Shown one piece after another: positions 23,172 through 35,286 of a stretch of 64,000 nt of DNA. The stretch lies in NCBI GenBank assembly GCA_020726505.1, contig JAHLEZ010000008.1, positions 62,001-126,000 of the forward strand. Reading direction: 5' to 3'. The stretch's first letter is position 1. Every line of letters begins with the position of its first letter. Source of the stretch: Leptodontidium sp. MPI-SDFR-AT-0119. Its lineage: Eukaryota > Ascomycota > Leotiomycetes > Helotiales > Leptodontidiaceae. The position numbers and the translations under genes were made by a program. The notes below the pieces were generated by a model. That model searched no databases and had not been told where the DNA came from. It was given only the letters and a program-made list of their open reading frames with translations.

Positions 23172-26100
23172 CTAGCAACTCTTTTTTTGTTAAAAGAAAA
23201 ACTCTTTTACTTTCTTTCTTTCTCCTTTATACGAAGTGCGCGCAACTTAGCGCATTATCCCCAGCTCCTCTTCTTCCTTCGTACGAAGCACGTGCCCTAT
23301 GTGACTTCGGCTCACTATATTAAATAGTAACTGCTTTAGGAAGGAACGACTTTGTTCTTTCCTCGTACGTCTCTCACTAATTAACTATTAGCCTTTCTTA
23401 CGCACAAAAGAGATTTTCTAAATTCCCTCTTTTCTTTTTCTTCTCTTCTTCTTTAACTAATAGTAACAATAGCAGCAGTAATAGTAAGTCCCCTTTCTCT
23501 TTTTCGTATAACTCTCTTCCTCCTTAGATATTCTTTATACGACCTAAGATAGCCTCGTACGAATCGGCGCTTCTCTTTTTTGCCTTACTTATAAGGTAAT
23601 TTAATTCGTTGTCGCTGTGTATTAACGAAAGGTCTTCCGTAGGCTACAATACTACTACTACTACTACTACAACTAGGTAAGTACTCTCCCTTGTACGAAG
23701 TCTATTCCCTCGAGACTAGCTTCGTACAGTTGCTATAACCTTAGTAAGGTAGTACTAACGCCTGCGTAGCCACACTATATTACATTATACCACATAATGT
23801 TAGTCTTTTTCTCTTTATATAAGCTAGCCCTTATCTCTAAGATATAGCTTCTCGTACGAACTTCCAGTCCTTTTGTCTAAAAACTAATATCGTATAAGGC
23901 CCTTATTCTCTTTAACGCCGTTAATACCGCGCTAGCTACTATTAACGCTAACGCCTATCTTATACTTATTATCGGCGGGCAGTAGTTAGGCCCGTTGTGT
24001 CATAATACGTTATAATAAATAGTCTTAGTTATACTAAGACGTGATGTCGCCTTCGTATAAGGGCGCATCACACCCTAGTAGCTTATAACACATCAGCCTT
24101 TGTACGTTAATGCCCTCTTGATTCAATCGAGAAGTGTTGTCCGAGCTATTCCTTATACTAAATATTCCTGGCGTGGCTTAACGCCTTTCCCTAATTATAC
24201 TTTAGTTTAAAGTCATTTCGGGGATAGTTATAGTAACTACAAGTGGCGAGATTATACCGCTCGTTATAATCCCCCTCTTAAGGACTTATTGTCTAAAGAC
24301 GAAAGTTCAGGAAACGAAAGTGACGAAATTTAAGTAATTATTATACGGAAGGCACTATAGGGACTCATTATTGGACTTATACGAAGGGGCTTAATAAAAA
24401 ATAAGTCTAGAGATACTCTAATTGTCTTATAACTTCGTATATATCTTTTGTGTTCCCTTTTATTTATAAGTATAATTTCTTCTTATAGTTAAGCTTTTAG
24501 GCATCGTATAAAGGCTCCCTTCAAGTGAATAGACTCAAGCTCATCTTTAACCTTTGTGCAGTACTTAGGATAAGTACTTTGTATAAGAGCTTGTACGAAG
24601 GAAACTAATAGAGATTTCCCTTAATCGATTCGTTATTAGATTATCGTTAAACAGTTAGTCGTTAAGTAGTCGATCGTCGTATTAGATATTATTTGTTTAG
24701 TTAAGAAATGTATAACTATCGTTTCGTATAGTATTCAAATAAGTGACTAAAATGAAATAAAAAACACGTATTTAATAAATGAAATCATTATATCGTATAA
24801 TATTATTCCTCCCCTGGCTTTACTTTCTTTTCCCTCTTAACTTATTCTTTTACTTGTACTACAATTTAATTATTATTAATTAGCTTTTCCAAGCTTTTAT
24901 TCAGGTTTAACTTTGTTATCGTATCCGCCGGGTTATTTTAACTATTAATCTATTAGATTTTTGTAAGTTCTCGTCGTTTGTATAATTAACGTAAAGCTAT
25001 AATATTAATTATTAGCCGCTTCTCTTTCGTAGTGCTAAGCTTCACGAGACATTCGTATAACGAGAATAAGTCTATATAAATAACGATTAGGATTGTTAGT
25101 ATTTTAAGCCGCGACGTAATAATATTAATTGTACTCTTTACCACGATTACTATATTAACCCCGTTAATTATATTATAAATCTCAGAAGCTAAGACACTTT
25201 ATATTACTCGTTTACTTTTTGTATTACTTTAATAAAATAGATTTTTAGAAAGAAGAAACGAGTCTTAATCGTTCGAATCAGGGTCGTCGTCTTTTGTGCC
25301 GAGAATTATTACGTATCTAAGCTAAGAACTTAAGTCCTTGTTATTTGTAAAGGATCTGTCGACAAAAACAAATAACTTTGTACGATATAAGTCTAAAGGA
25401 ATATAATTTAATCCTCGTTTAATATTTTGAATTTACTACTAAATGCGCTTATTTAAGTTCTTTACGTTAGTATTCTCTAGTTCTTAGAATTGAGCCGTAA
25501 CTAATAAGTCGTACGAAGCTTTAGGTTAATATAAAGTTACGATATATGCCCCTTAAGCCCGTTGTTCCTGATATTAGTTCGTACGGTTTAGTGCTCTTAA
25601 GTTAACTTCAGCTAACTTCTCGCCTTGCCCTTTCTAAAAGATTTAAACGAAGTCCTTTCGATTATACACGATATATCCGTTGAACGCGAGGGGTAATTTG
25701 TATAATAAATAATCCTTTGGTTTTATAGAGAAACCGGCAATCCCGAGTTCTTTCTCCTCCTTCTCTTAAAACTCGTTAGTAGCCAAGATTAAAGTATTGT
25801 CCGTTTATATTCTAACTACTTTAAACGGTATTCTTAGTTAAGTAATTAGAAGGCATAAATCGTACGAAGACGTTTCTATATACAACTTGACCTTATAATA
25901 TATATCGTACGTCCCTTACTAGTGTATTTCTAATTCTAAGATACCGTATAATAGCTTTTGTATAAGTATGATTATATCCGGCGAGTAGTTGCTAGTAATT
26001 TACTTTAGTAGTCTCGTATAAATCGTACGATTTAGAAAAGTTGTCGACTAGACATACGCCTAAGTAATATCCTAAATAAAGATTAATAACCCTTTTCGTA

Positions 26101-29100
26101 CAAGTAACGAATAAAGTGCTAGAATTAGTCGTTAATTAATCCGTTGAATCGTCGGAGACTAAGTAAAGATTTATTCCTTTCCCGCGTTATTATACACTTG
26201 GATTACAAGTTTAGATTTCTCGTACGAAGTTTTAGTTGTCTTCCCTTTAATTTTATTAATAAGCCGGGAATTAAAGATCCGTCCGTGATATTGCCTTAAG
26301 TCGTATTATATGAACTTAAATACGCCTCGAGTAATTAAGCTATTAATCTCTTTTTATTAAGATTCTTTAAATAAAAGACTAAGGCTAGTGATCTTCTCTG
26401 CTGCTCGTATCGTACGAGATAAGTCTAAGTCGGATTATTTTTTCCGAGTTAGGAAAACTTTTAGTGATTGTATAAGTCTCTTCTCGACTTCTTATTTTGT
26501 TTTAAACGGAATTAAGACAACTGGCCGTACTAAAGGAGACACTTAGTCTAATCGTACACGGTCCTCTGGGGCCTTAGCGATTTCTTCTGTGTAAAACGGC
26601 TTAATTACTGTCGTATAAAAGGAAGTTAGTCCTAAAGGCAATTAAATAACATACTCTTTCCCCGTGACTAATAATAACGAAAACGGGCCTATCTATCCCT
26701 TTTTCTCCCGTTATACTTTTATTAAAGATTATAATAGAAGTCGTATAGTCTTAGTAATATTAGGGCCGTTCTTTATATTCTAAGTATCTTTGATCTTTTG
26801 TACGGCTTAAATCTTTCACAATTCCGTTATTATTATCCGAACTGCCCTTACTTTAATAAGTATATCCGCAGATAGTAAGTCTTTATATAAAAGTCTAAGA
26901 TATACTCCGAAAACTAGAAGTATTAGAATTAGTCCGTTTAGACTAGCCGTATCGTTTACGGCTTTCACGGCCATTTAAAGGACTACTTCTTTTACTAGGT
27001 TTTCGCTTTTTGTCTTGTCTTAGATAATCTCGTATAATCGGCGTAAAAGGGCGTGATATCGCTTAACTTTCTTAACACTTTAATGTGCCTTGACTAAGAC
27101 TTCCTTTATATTAACGTTTATTATACGAGTATTTACTTTAAATTTTAATAATGCGAAGTTCGTCCTGGCATCGTGTACGAAGTAATCTGGGGGTCTAAAG
27201 TAAGTATCAATTTAATACGTACAAAGCGTAATTTACGTTGTCTTCGCTAAATTATCTTTTAAGAATCGAGCGGCATTAAAGCCGGTTACTTTGTCAATTA
27301 CTTGAAGGACTACTGCTCCTAAAAGATATAAAATATTTACAATTATAAAGAAATTGAATTCGATATCGTCTTTTAAAGAGAATCTAAATCGACTTAAGTT
27401 CTTTGTATAAAGTTGACACTATTCGCAGAACTTTGAGATCTTCTTAATCGTACGAAGGTTTATTTCCTCGTGTCTTACTCGCTAAAGAACGTAGTATAGT
27501 TTCTTAACTAAAGGATATTTAAAGCGTCGATGGAGTTGCTTAAGTTTTATTTCCGTGAAGTACTAGTATATAAACGTGTTTTTTATTGTATAAATTATTA
27601 TTTATAAATGTCCTTATTTTTGTATAATTAGAATTCTCTTATCCCCTTAAATTATAATATTCTAAAGGTTATTTAATCGTATACTGAGGGAGTCTATATT
27701 TTAAATATATAATAAGAACAAGGTATTTATTAAAATAATCTAGAACTTTATTTGCTTAATAGGTGTTCGTACGAGTATTGATCCCTCTAATTTTACTACT
27801 CTTTTGCTAAATCGAATCGTATGCGTTTAATTACTCGTACGATTAACTTTTAGCGACGAGTTAAGCTTTAGAAGTGCTTGGACTTATTACTTTCCTGCGG
27901 TAGAGATTCCGGCAGTACCGCTATCTAGTATAATCCCTTAGAAGACTTCGGACGAATATTTGTCTCTAATAACAAATACTTCGCCTTCGTATAAATACTT
28001 CGTCGGGTCTTGTTATAAAAAGGCGTGTTTTGTCGATTTGTCGTTTAGAACTTAGATCATTTGTCGTCCGTCGACTTTCTTATACTCTGTAAAGAATCCT
28101 TCTAGCTTATCTTCGTCCTTCTATTCCTCTATATCTTCTAGTACTTCTTTTATTGTCGTATAATTAAATTCCCTTAGGAAATCTTCGTACGAGCTTAAGA
28201 AAGCCTAAGTTACTTCCTCGGATCTATTAAACTCGGTTATTAGGTGATTCTTGACTTTCGCCTACGCGGCTTTCTACTCTACCTCTAGATAATCTATTAA
28301 CTAGTAACCTTCCTTCTTATAAATAATACATTTCTTATTTGTATAATTATTAAAAGGGTTCTTTAGACGAAAAGTCCTCTTCTAAAACTAGTTTAGTATT
28401 ATATAATCCGGAAATCGTCGTGCCTTCCCGTAAAATTATCTCTTTACTAAGTTGTGATTATAATCGTATAAACGATTCTGTAAGTAAGTACTAACCTCTC
28501 TCGTTCGTACGGCTGTAGTAATTATAGACCGTAAGTCTGCGTATAGCCCTTTAAATGTCTGTGTAGGCTTATATAGTATTAGACTACACTCTTCTACTTC
28601 ACGACATACGTTTAACACTTAATTGCGAAGATTATACTTTATTTAGTATTCCTTTAATAGGCTGCGTTACGCCGTATAAAGAGAATTAAACATAATTTTT
28701 AAGTATTCTAACTGAGACTTCTTTAGGTTTTTTATAATTATAGAGATTAATATAGTCTCTCTTTACTTAGACAAGTACTTTTACTAATTCTCTTTAGTCT
28801 TAAAGTGATTCTAGGTTATACGAATCATTATAAGGAAATCGTACGAACGTCTTATAATTTTGTCGTAATAGAAATCCACTACTTGTCCTTTTAACATAAT
28901 CGAGAATACTAGGTAGTACTAGTCACTTGAGATTCCGATTTTCGTATAACAGTCGAAGAAGACTTAGAGACGAATATCTAGGATATCGTACTACTCTCCG
29001 CCGTACTTTTGGCTCTTATTACTATAAACCTTTATTAAGTCCGTTAATAACTGTGAGTTCGGGATAATTGTCTGAGACTTATATAATACGGTCGGTTTTA

Positions 29101-30208
29101 GCGGAGGAGCTCTTAAGGTTAGTAAATTATTTTCGTACGAATGTTGTCTTAGTAGTCGTTCGACGGTTTCGTAGGTTTAGTCCCGACTTAGAAGGTTGTT
29201 GTCTAAAGCCGGATGTGGCGTAAGACTAAAACATTTGTACGTTAAGTAACGTTGTTTAATTGTTTAACTTTTGTTTAATAATAAAGACTTTATTAGATTT
29301 ACGTACGAAGTCTAGTTAGAACTAACTATATTTTCGTTTAAAACGATATAAGGCAGAAGACTCAGATATTATTTAGACGTTTGAGGCTGTCGTTGAGTTG
29401 TTTGAATTAGCTTTAAGAGTAAGTCCTTTACCTCTTGAGTTCGTATAATTAAAGAATCTCTAGAATTGTCTGAAATAGCGTATTTTGCTAGTAGTTCGCT
29501 TTATACAGTTGAAGTCGGAGTACCTTGCCGGTTTCTGTCTTGCCCTTAGGATTTCTATTAGGTATAAGTCCTTCGATTTTGATCTGTTTACTTATATAGT
29601 TCTTCCTCTTCTAAAACATTTATTAATGTTTAAGCGTACGAGATAGACCCCCTTTACTCTCGTACTTATACTCCGTGATTAAGGAGGTATATACGAAAAT
29701 CCTTAATAGCTTCCTAGGATCCGATAACAAAAGTATCTTCCGTCTATTCTTTGAAGCCTTCCTTAAATTCTTCTTAAAGTCCGTAGTCCTAAAACTCTTT
29801 TTGGCGGTATTATACGAGGGCTAAGGTAATATAGTTATTAACTCGCTTAAGCGTTTAATCCTCGTCGTTCGTAAGGTTAAAGGGTTCCCCTTATACTTCT
29901 GTATTCAATAAGTAAGTGATCTCTAATAGTGGAATTATTGTGTCCTTCTTTATACGAAGGTTAATGAAAATTGTTAAGTCGTGTTTACGTTCCGTGAATC
30001 CTTAGATTGTACGAATCGTCTTCTTTTATTAGTCGCTGACGTAGGGTCCGATTAGTTTGCCTCTTTAGTCTGTCTTTTCTGATTGTCGTCTTCTTCTACT
30101 AGTCGCCGACGTAAGGTCTAATTAGTTTACTTCTCTGGTCTGTCTTTCCGATTATCGTCGTATAAAAGTATTATCTAACTATTTTGTGGTTATTTAACTA
30201 CTAATTAG

Positions 30209-30483
30209 TATTAGTATTTAACTAAGGTCTGATACTTAATATTAGGGTGACAAAGAATATAACAAGTGAAGTTTAATTAAGTATATTCCGTGTGTCCCTT
30301 TCGTATAAAAGGGAAAGTTACTTTAAATATATTAAGTATTAAACCCTGTAACTCGTATAAGCATTACTTGTACGAAACTAAGAGGCAAGGTATAAAACTA
30401 AGCTTCATCTCGGCCAGGAGAGACGACTATCTTTGGAAGCTGTTAGAGTAAGAGAATACTCCTCAGCTAAGGCTATCCCAACA
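30209..30483 (-). repeat. LTR of copia B (5' LTR by coding direction)
   Basis: 275 bp. It keeps the CCCAACA end that became TTTAACA in the partner LTR. Confidence 0.9.
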
Positions 30484-33400
30484 GTAATTATATAAAGATG
30501 TCTTAGAAAAGCCTTGTTTTTACTTAAACATAGGCTTAAGTAATGTCCTTAATAGCTAAATAAGATTCGGACTAGTTTCGGAGGCAATTTAAGTACTTAA
30601 TAATAGCGGCCAAAAATATAAGTAATTGCTAACTAAATCGTTAAATTATTAGAGACTAAATCAAAATCTCTCTTTTCCCTTTATTATTAAAGTATTAAAT
30701 TACTAGTCTTAATCTCTTATATAAAGCTAATATCTCCTTACCTTTAACCTCATCTACTATTTTTAACTTAAAGATATAGTGGCCTCTTACTCTAAGGTCG
30801 TCTTTATAAATAAGCACAAAAACACCCCTTTTAATAAGTACTTCGTATTTTATCCTTCGGGATTACTAAAATAGTAGCCTAAGTATTATAATCTTCCCTT
30901 TAGTACGAAGTTTAATAAATAACTCTTAGTCCCTTATCTCTTTCTTAATTAAAAATACTTTAGTATTATAATCGTTATTAATAGTTAATAAATCTAAGAG
31001 GTATTTCATAAATAAAATTTAAATAGCGATTTAGGGTAGATTCAGTGTTATTTTAGTGGCGTTTTTAACTAGGGATCCTAAATATTACTTATAAATATCC
31101 TCTAATAAGTTTTCTTTTTATTATTTAATACTAAAGGTGTTTATTTTAAAGGAACGAACTATTATTAATTAGAACATACGTATTCTCTTATTTCTTATAT
31201 TAATCTTATATAATTCCCCCTTAATACCTAAGAAATCGTAAGGTCTTATTTATCCTTTATCCTCTTAATATATTAAAACTTAATTATTAAGATAGAGATC
31301 GTAAATATAAGTAATTCTAGGGCCGTTTCGTGTAACTAACGTATCGTTGACTTTATATGTAATATAAATTTTTTATACCTCCTTTATAACTTTCTTAATT
31401 ATAGCCACACGTTACTCGACTAACGGATTAAGGGAATCTAACTTTATTATTTTAAGGTATACGTTGAAAACAAGTAATATAAAGATAAGTTTATTAAGTC
31501 CGGTTATATCATTTACTACTTTTATTATTATTTACAATTAATCTTCGTTACTTAACTCAGGATACTCTTCTATAACGATTTCATAGTCACGGCGTAATAG
31601 ACGGTAGTATCGCTTAACTTTATTAATTAAATAGTATACCTTAATAAGTACTAACTTAGGAGTACTACTCACGGATCTAAGTGCACTTTGAAACTCCTTA
31701 GAATTAAAATTAGTGCTATAATTATATACTACAAAATTAGGAGGTCCTAAGTAAGTATTAATTTATATTAACTTAAATATATTAAAGGTAGCCTAAGCCG
31801 TAACGGAACCGGGGGCCTTTCGGACTAGTTTCACTACACTAAAACCCGTTGCCTCATTTATTATGTGAAGGGTATATCGTTCTTTAAACATTGTGATATC
31901 GACGTAGATTATATAATTAAAGTCGACGTTATTTTATAACTTAAAGTAAAACCTATACGAAGTATTTATATGTTTTTAGTAGTACTTATATATTTCCTTA
32001 ACCCTTAATATAACGTCCGAATTATACTCATGGCTAGCTTAGTCTAATAAGTGCTATAGGCGCCTCACCGAAAGGTGCCCGAAACGCCTATAAAGCCAAC
32101 GTATTTCTAGCTTAGTGAAGTAGCACGTATTTATCGTTCCCGTAGAAGTGTTTAATAATTGATAATATTAATTTAGAAGAAGTTATAAATGCCTATACTT
32201 TTATATAATTAAGTGCTTCTTATTACCTTAAATTAAGACATTACGTAAGTTATCGTATTACGTATTAAGCGCATTTAATTATTATAGGTAAATTAGAAAT
32301 AAGATATTTACGTCTACGATTTAAAAGTCTATTTCTTTAGTGGGGGTATTAATTGTAGCGACTCTTAGGGATAGTCGCGAACCGGTACTGAATATAATCC
32401 GGCTCTAGCCCGCTTAGTTAGTGTTAAACTTAACATCTTGAATTCACTATAATACGCGTAATTAATTAAGTCCTCTCGTGTTTTTATTTAATACCACTAT
32501 GTTAATTAATAAGCCTTAAAAGAATCGGTTTGTTTATTATATTATATAGGCCTCGCTAGGGGTAAGTCTCTTGATTTTGCTTTCTAAGATGTAAGTAGCC
32601 TTCCTCTCCTCAAGTTGCCCTATAACTTCTCGTACGTTATACTATGCCTTACTTATTATAAATACAATCGTGAAGTTTATAGCGCCATTATTATCGTCGT
32701 TGTCGGAGCTTTTTAAAGAATAGTTAATATCTATTAAAGTATTTAAATTTATATCCTAGTAATCTTCTAAATAATATCTAGATATAGTCCAGTTTTAGTC
32801 CGAATCAAGTCCGACTCCCTTAATATAAGTTAAGTAACTTTTGAAAGTCTTATTCGTGGCTTAATTCCTTCGGCCTTATGTGCCACGAAGTATCTTGCCT
32901 TAGACGCTACTTACTCTTTATTAAAGTAACGACTACTATAATAATCTATCTTCTTGTAAATAATATAACTTATGTAGCCTAGTATAAGCTAGAATTTATC
33001 CCTACGCTTATTTTTATTAGAAAATTTTATCTTGCAGTTAAAGTAATAAGCCGCCTTATCTACGATATAAGATTAGTAGCGATTTATATTAGATCTAAAG
33101 TACTTACTTATCCTCGATCCCAAGTCATACGTTACTTTAACGCCGACGGCGGAGCGAAGATTATTTATTAATATAAGGAAAGTAAAGGGTGCCTTAAATA
33201 AGGCCATCTTAAAGAAGGGGTTCCCTATTATTTCCTACACGAGCTTATCGCAAAGTATCTTATTGTTTTATATATTATCGTCTTTTAGGCTAAGTTAAAT
33301 ACTTTATAATTCCTTAGCGAAGTTCTTTAATTAAGTTAGTACTAGCTTTCCCTTTTAGTAAGGCTCCTCTTAAAATAACAAGAAAGTCAGACTAAACTAC

Positions 33401-33945
33401 TAACTAAGGAACTTATTAACTCTCTCCTTCGTTTTAAAGTATTCGCGAGTCGTTTTAACAAGCTTATAAAATAAGTACCCCTTATTTTAAAGGTACTAGT
33501 AATAATACGAATTGGCTCTGTCTCGTAGTATTAATAGAAAAGCTCGGTTCTAAACCTTAATCTTAATTAATACTTTCTAATATAAGTTAGCGAAGATGTG
33601 GAACTTCTTATTTAAGTAGTCCTTATCCTTACTATACTAAAGCTTCTTAGTGTATATCTTAGTAAGGTTTACTAACGATTTTGCTTAGTCTAAGGTTAAT
33701 AAATTTATAATATACTATAATAGCCAAATTAGCTTTATATATAATCTAGTAATCTTAAGAACCTCAAATAGTAATAATAACCTATCCCGTGAGTATATTA
33801 TTAGCATTAGTGTGGGATTTAGTAACGCGTAGTTATTTAATCTTTATAAGTAGAGATTACTTAAGAAATCCCTTTTAAAAGTAAATAAAAACTTCTTATT
33901 TAAAACTATAAGTGAGGGGATTACATTATATAAATCCTCGGCCTT
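30484..33945 (-). mobile_element. Copia element A, RT to gag part (right piece)
   Basis: From about 30510 the sequence aligns with copia B from about 26045 (shared TTATTAGAGACTAA / CGTCGGAGACTAAG-type blocks), exactly where the middle piece stopped. Integrase-like sequence lies near 31800-31900. A mutated CCHC-type knuckle (SYIIYKKIDYYSSR, ancestrally Cys-rich) lies near 32900-32970. The piece ends at the family-X repeat at 33946, so its outer LTR is missing or unrecognised. Confidence 0.75.
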
Positions 33946-34095
33946 GTAAAGCTGAGTTTTGTGCCTAAATCTAGTGCCACAAACGCGGCAGCCACGCAGT
34001 CAGCAGCTCTTTCTGCGGTCCGGGCTGCCGAATTCGGTGCTGGCTTACGCTGCCTCAACCGCAAGGGGAAGCTACACACGTGACTATTTCGCTTG
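33946..34095 (+). repeat. Family-X repeat, head segment, copy 2
   Basis: Matches 2665-2790. It marks the abrupt right edge of the AT-rich block. Confidence 0.75.
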
Positions 34096-34160
34096 CCGCT
34101 CTTTGCCTCTCCTCCTCAACTCCTCAACTCCTCTTCAACATCCAGCTTTCCACCGATAGA

Positions 34161-34960
34161 AATGGCTTTTTAATCGAGTTATATTATAACGGCACCTTCT
34201 GTGGATGGAGACAGCAATGCACAGCAGGGCACCAAAACAATTCGGCGAACGTAGATACAGAGAACATAACTGAAGGAGTCGTTAGCATATCTGAAGATGG
34301 TTTAAGTAGAGGTCGGGAAAACGAGGACATAAGTAATTAGGAAGAAGGCCGTGAAGGAACTGACTCTGATATTAAATTTGTGTTAAAGGACGTGTTTGAA
34401 ACAGACTCAGATTCGGAGTTATACCTCTCGCTTAACTATGATGAGATGGATACCGAAGACAACCTTGATGATACCGCTTCTTAGCAAAGTCTTTTTTGGA
34501 AAGGACGAGGAGTAATCTCTGTGATAGTAAGGACGAAGAAATCACGCCATCAGGCGAAGAGCTCGTGTTTAGCTTAAAGCAGATGGCTGGCATGTCAGAT
34601 GCAATTGGGCGTGTGTCGCTACTGCCTGACACGGGCGAAGAAGAAAGCACAGAGGGTTTGGATCGGGAGAGGCAGACTTCTTCAGCAAGGACGCGACTAT
34701 TGCAGAGGAGGACGCTGAGGCAGAAGCCAGAGCCTTTCATAGCTGAGGCAGCGACAGATCTGCTGTAGTGCCGTGGTTGAGACGGACCGACATTGAGGAG
34801 CACACGTGGGGCTTGAAGAAGGACGAGATGCATGTTTCCTTTGCTATGCCAAAGACTGCCGGGAGCGAGCCTAAGCTACTCCTTATGCTGGAGGCCATGG
34901 ACGAGATCTCCACAGCGCTATCAAATTCTCATGAAAATTGCAGATTTCTGTCCTGAAGCA
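34161..34960 (+). pseudogene. Decayed ORF of repeat family X (copy 2)
   Basis: It follows the head segment and a leader ending TCCAGCTTTCCACCGATAG, also found with one or two changes before ATG 38297. The first frame after ATG 34161 stops almost at once. An acidic segment (VLKDVFETDSDSELY) is legible near 34375-34425, and a tail containing TDIEEHTWGLKKDEMH at about 34785-34930. The frames are broken by stops and shifts. The tail recurs at 39637-39795. It may derive from a transposon-encoded or multicopy host protein; not identified. Confidence 0.5.
34760..34925 (+). repeat. Family-X repeat, tail segment, copy 1
   Basis: Similar to 39637-39795: both share CGGACCGACATTGAGGAGCA, then GATGCAYGTTTCCTTTG and GCCATGGACGAGATCT. 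Confidence 0.8.
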
Positions 34961-35286
34961 ATTGACCTGCTTTCGCCTAACCAATTTTGACTTTCTCGGT
35001 GAGGGCATGCTGCTCAGGATGCCTGGGGCTGTGTAGAATTTGTAACGCAAGGCAGACTCACAATGGAGGGGTCTTTGGTTGACTGGAGCCGAAGTGCAAA
35101 AGCCACCATGCATGCCACGGCTTCAGGGCGTTCGCTCGGCCGCACGAGGCTGGGTGTGACCTTTCGTCTCAGCAGCATCCGCTGAACTCGGTCAGTATCA
35201 TCAGAGCAATCAATCGAAAATCCACACCATACTCTCGTACACTTTCCAGAAAGAAAAAAAGATCCGTGGAACTCCAGTCTGGCAGC

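Larger units (their letters stand above)
22897..30483 (-). mobile_element. Ty1/copia retrotransposon B, RIP-degraded, full length
   Basis: The element is 7587 bp long. LTRs of 275 bp (22897-23171 and 30209-30483) run from TGTTAG or TATTAG to AACA. The target duplication is GTAAC at 22892-22896 and GTAAT at 30484-30488, one C-to-T apart. Coding direction is minus: an eroded gag zinc knuckle (KKC...KKEG) lies near 28300-28340, and a copia-type RT segment lies near 25690-25860 (QTDNTLILATNEF, then EKEEKELGIAGF). It is inserted in the RT of copia A. No intact ORF. Confidence 0.9.
10741..33945. other. 23-kb AT-rich, RIP-like retrotransposon block
   Basis: The region is strongly AT-rich and dense in TAA/TAG in all frames, with no long intact ORF. 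TpA-rich composition and transition-only differences between LTR pairs point to repeat-induced point mutation. The elements I can resolve are listed separately: an LTR edge, two solo LTRs, copia A in three pieces, a gypsy element and copia B. Between 12590 and 13720 I see only the relic frame at 13111-13326. Confidence 0.85.

Noticed and set aside
28436..28618. 60-codon minus-strand frame in copia B
   Set aside because: It is the surviving part of the element's gag, not a separate gene.
10741..33945. Possible CRISPR-like or satellite array from recurrent short motifs
   Set aside because: Recurring motifs are irregularly spaced and inside retroelement coding sequence; no constant-length spacers.
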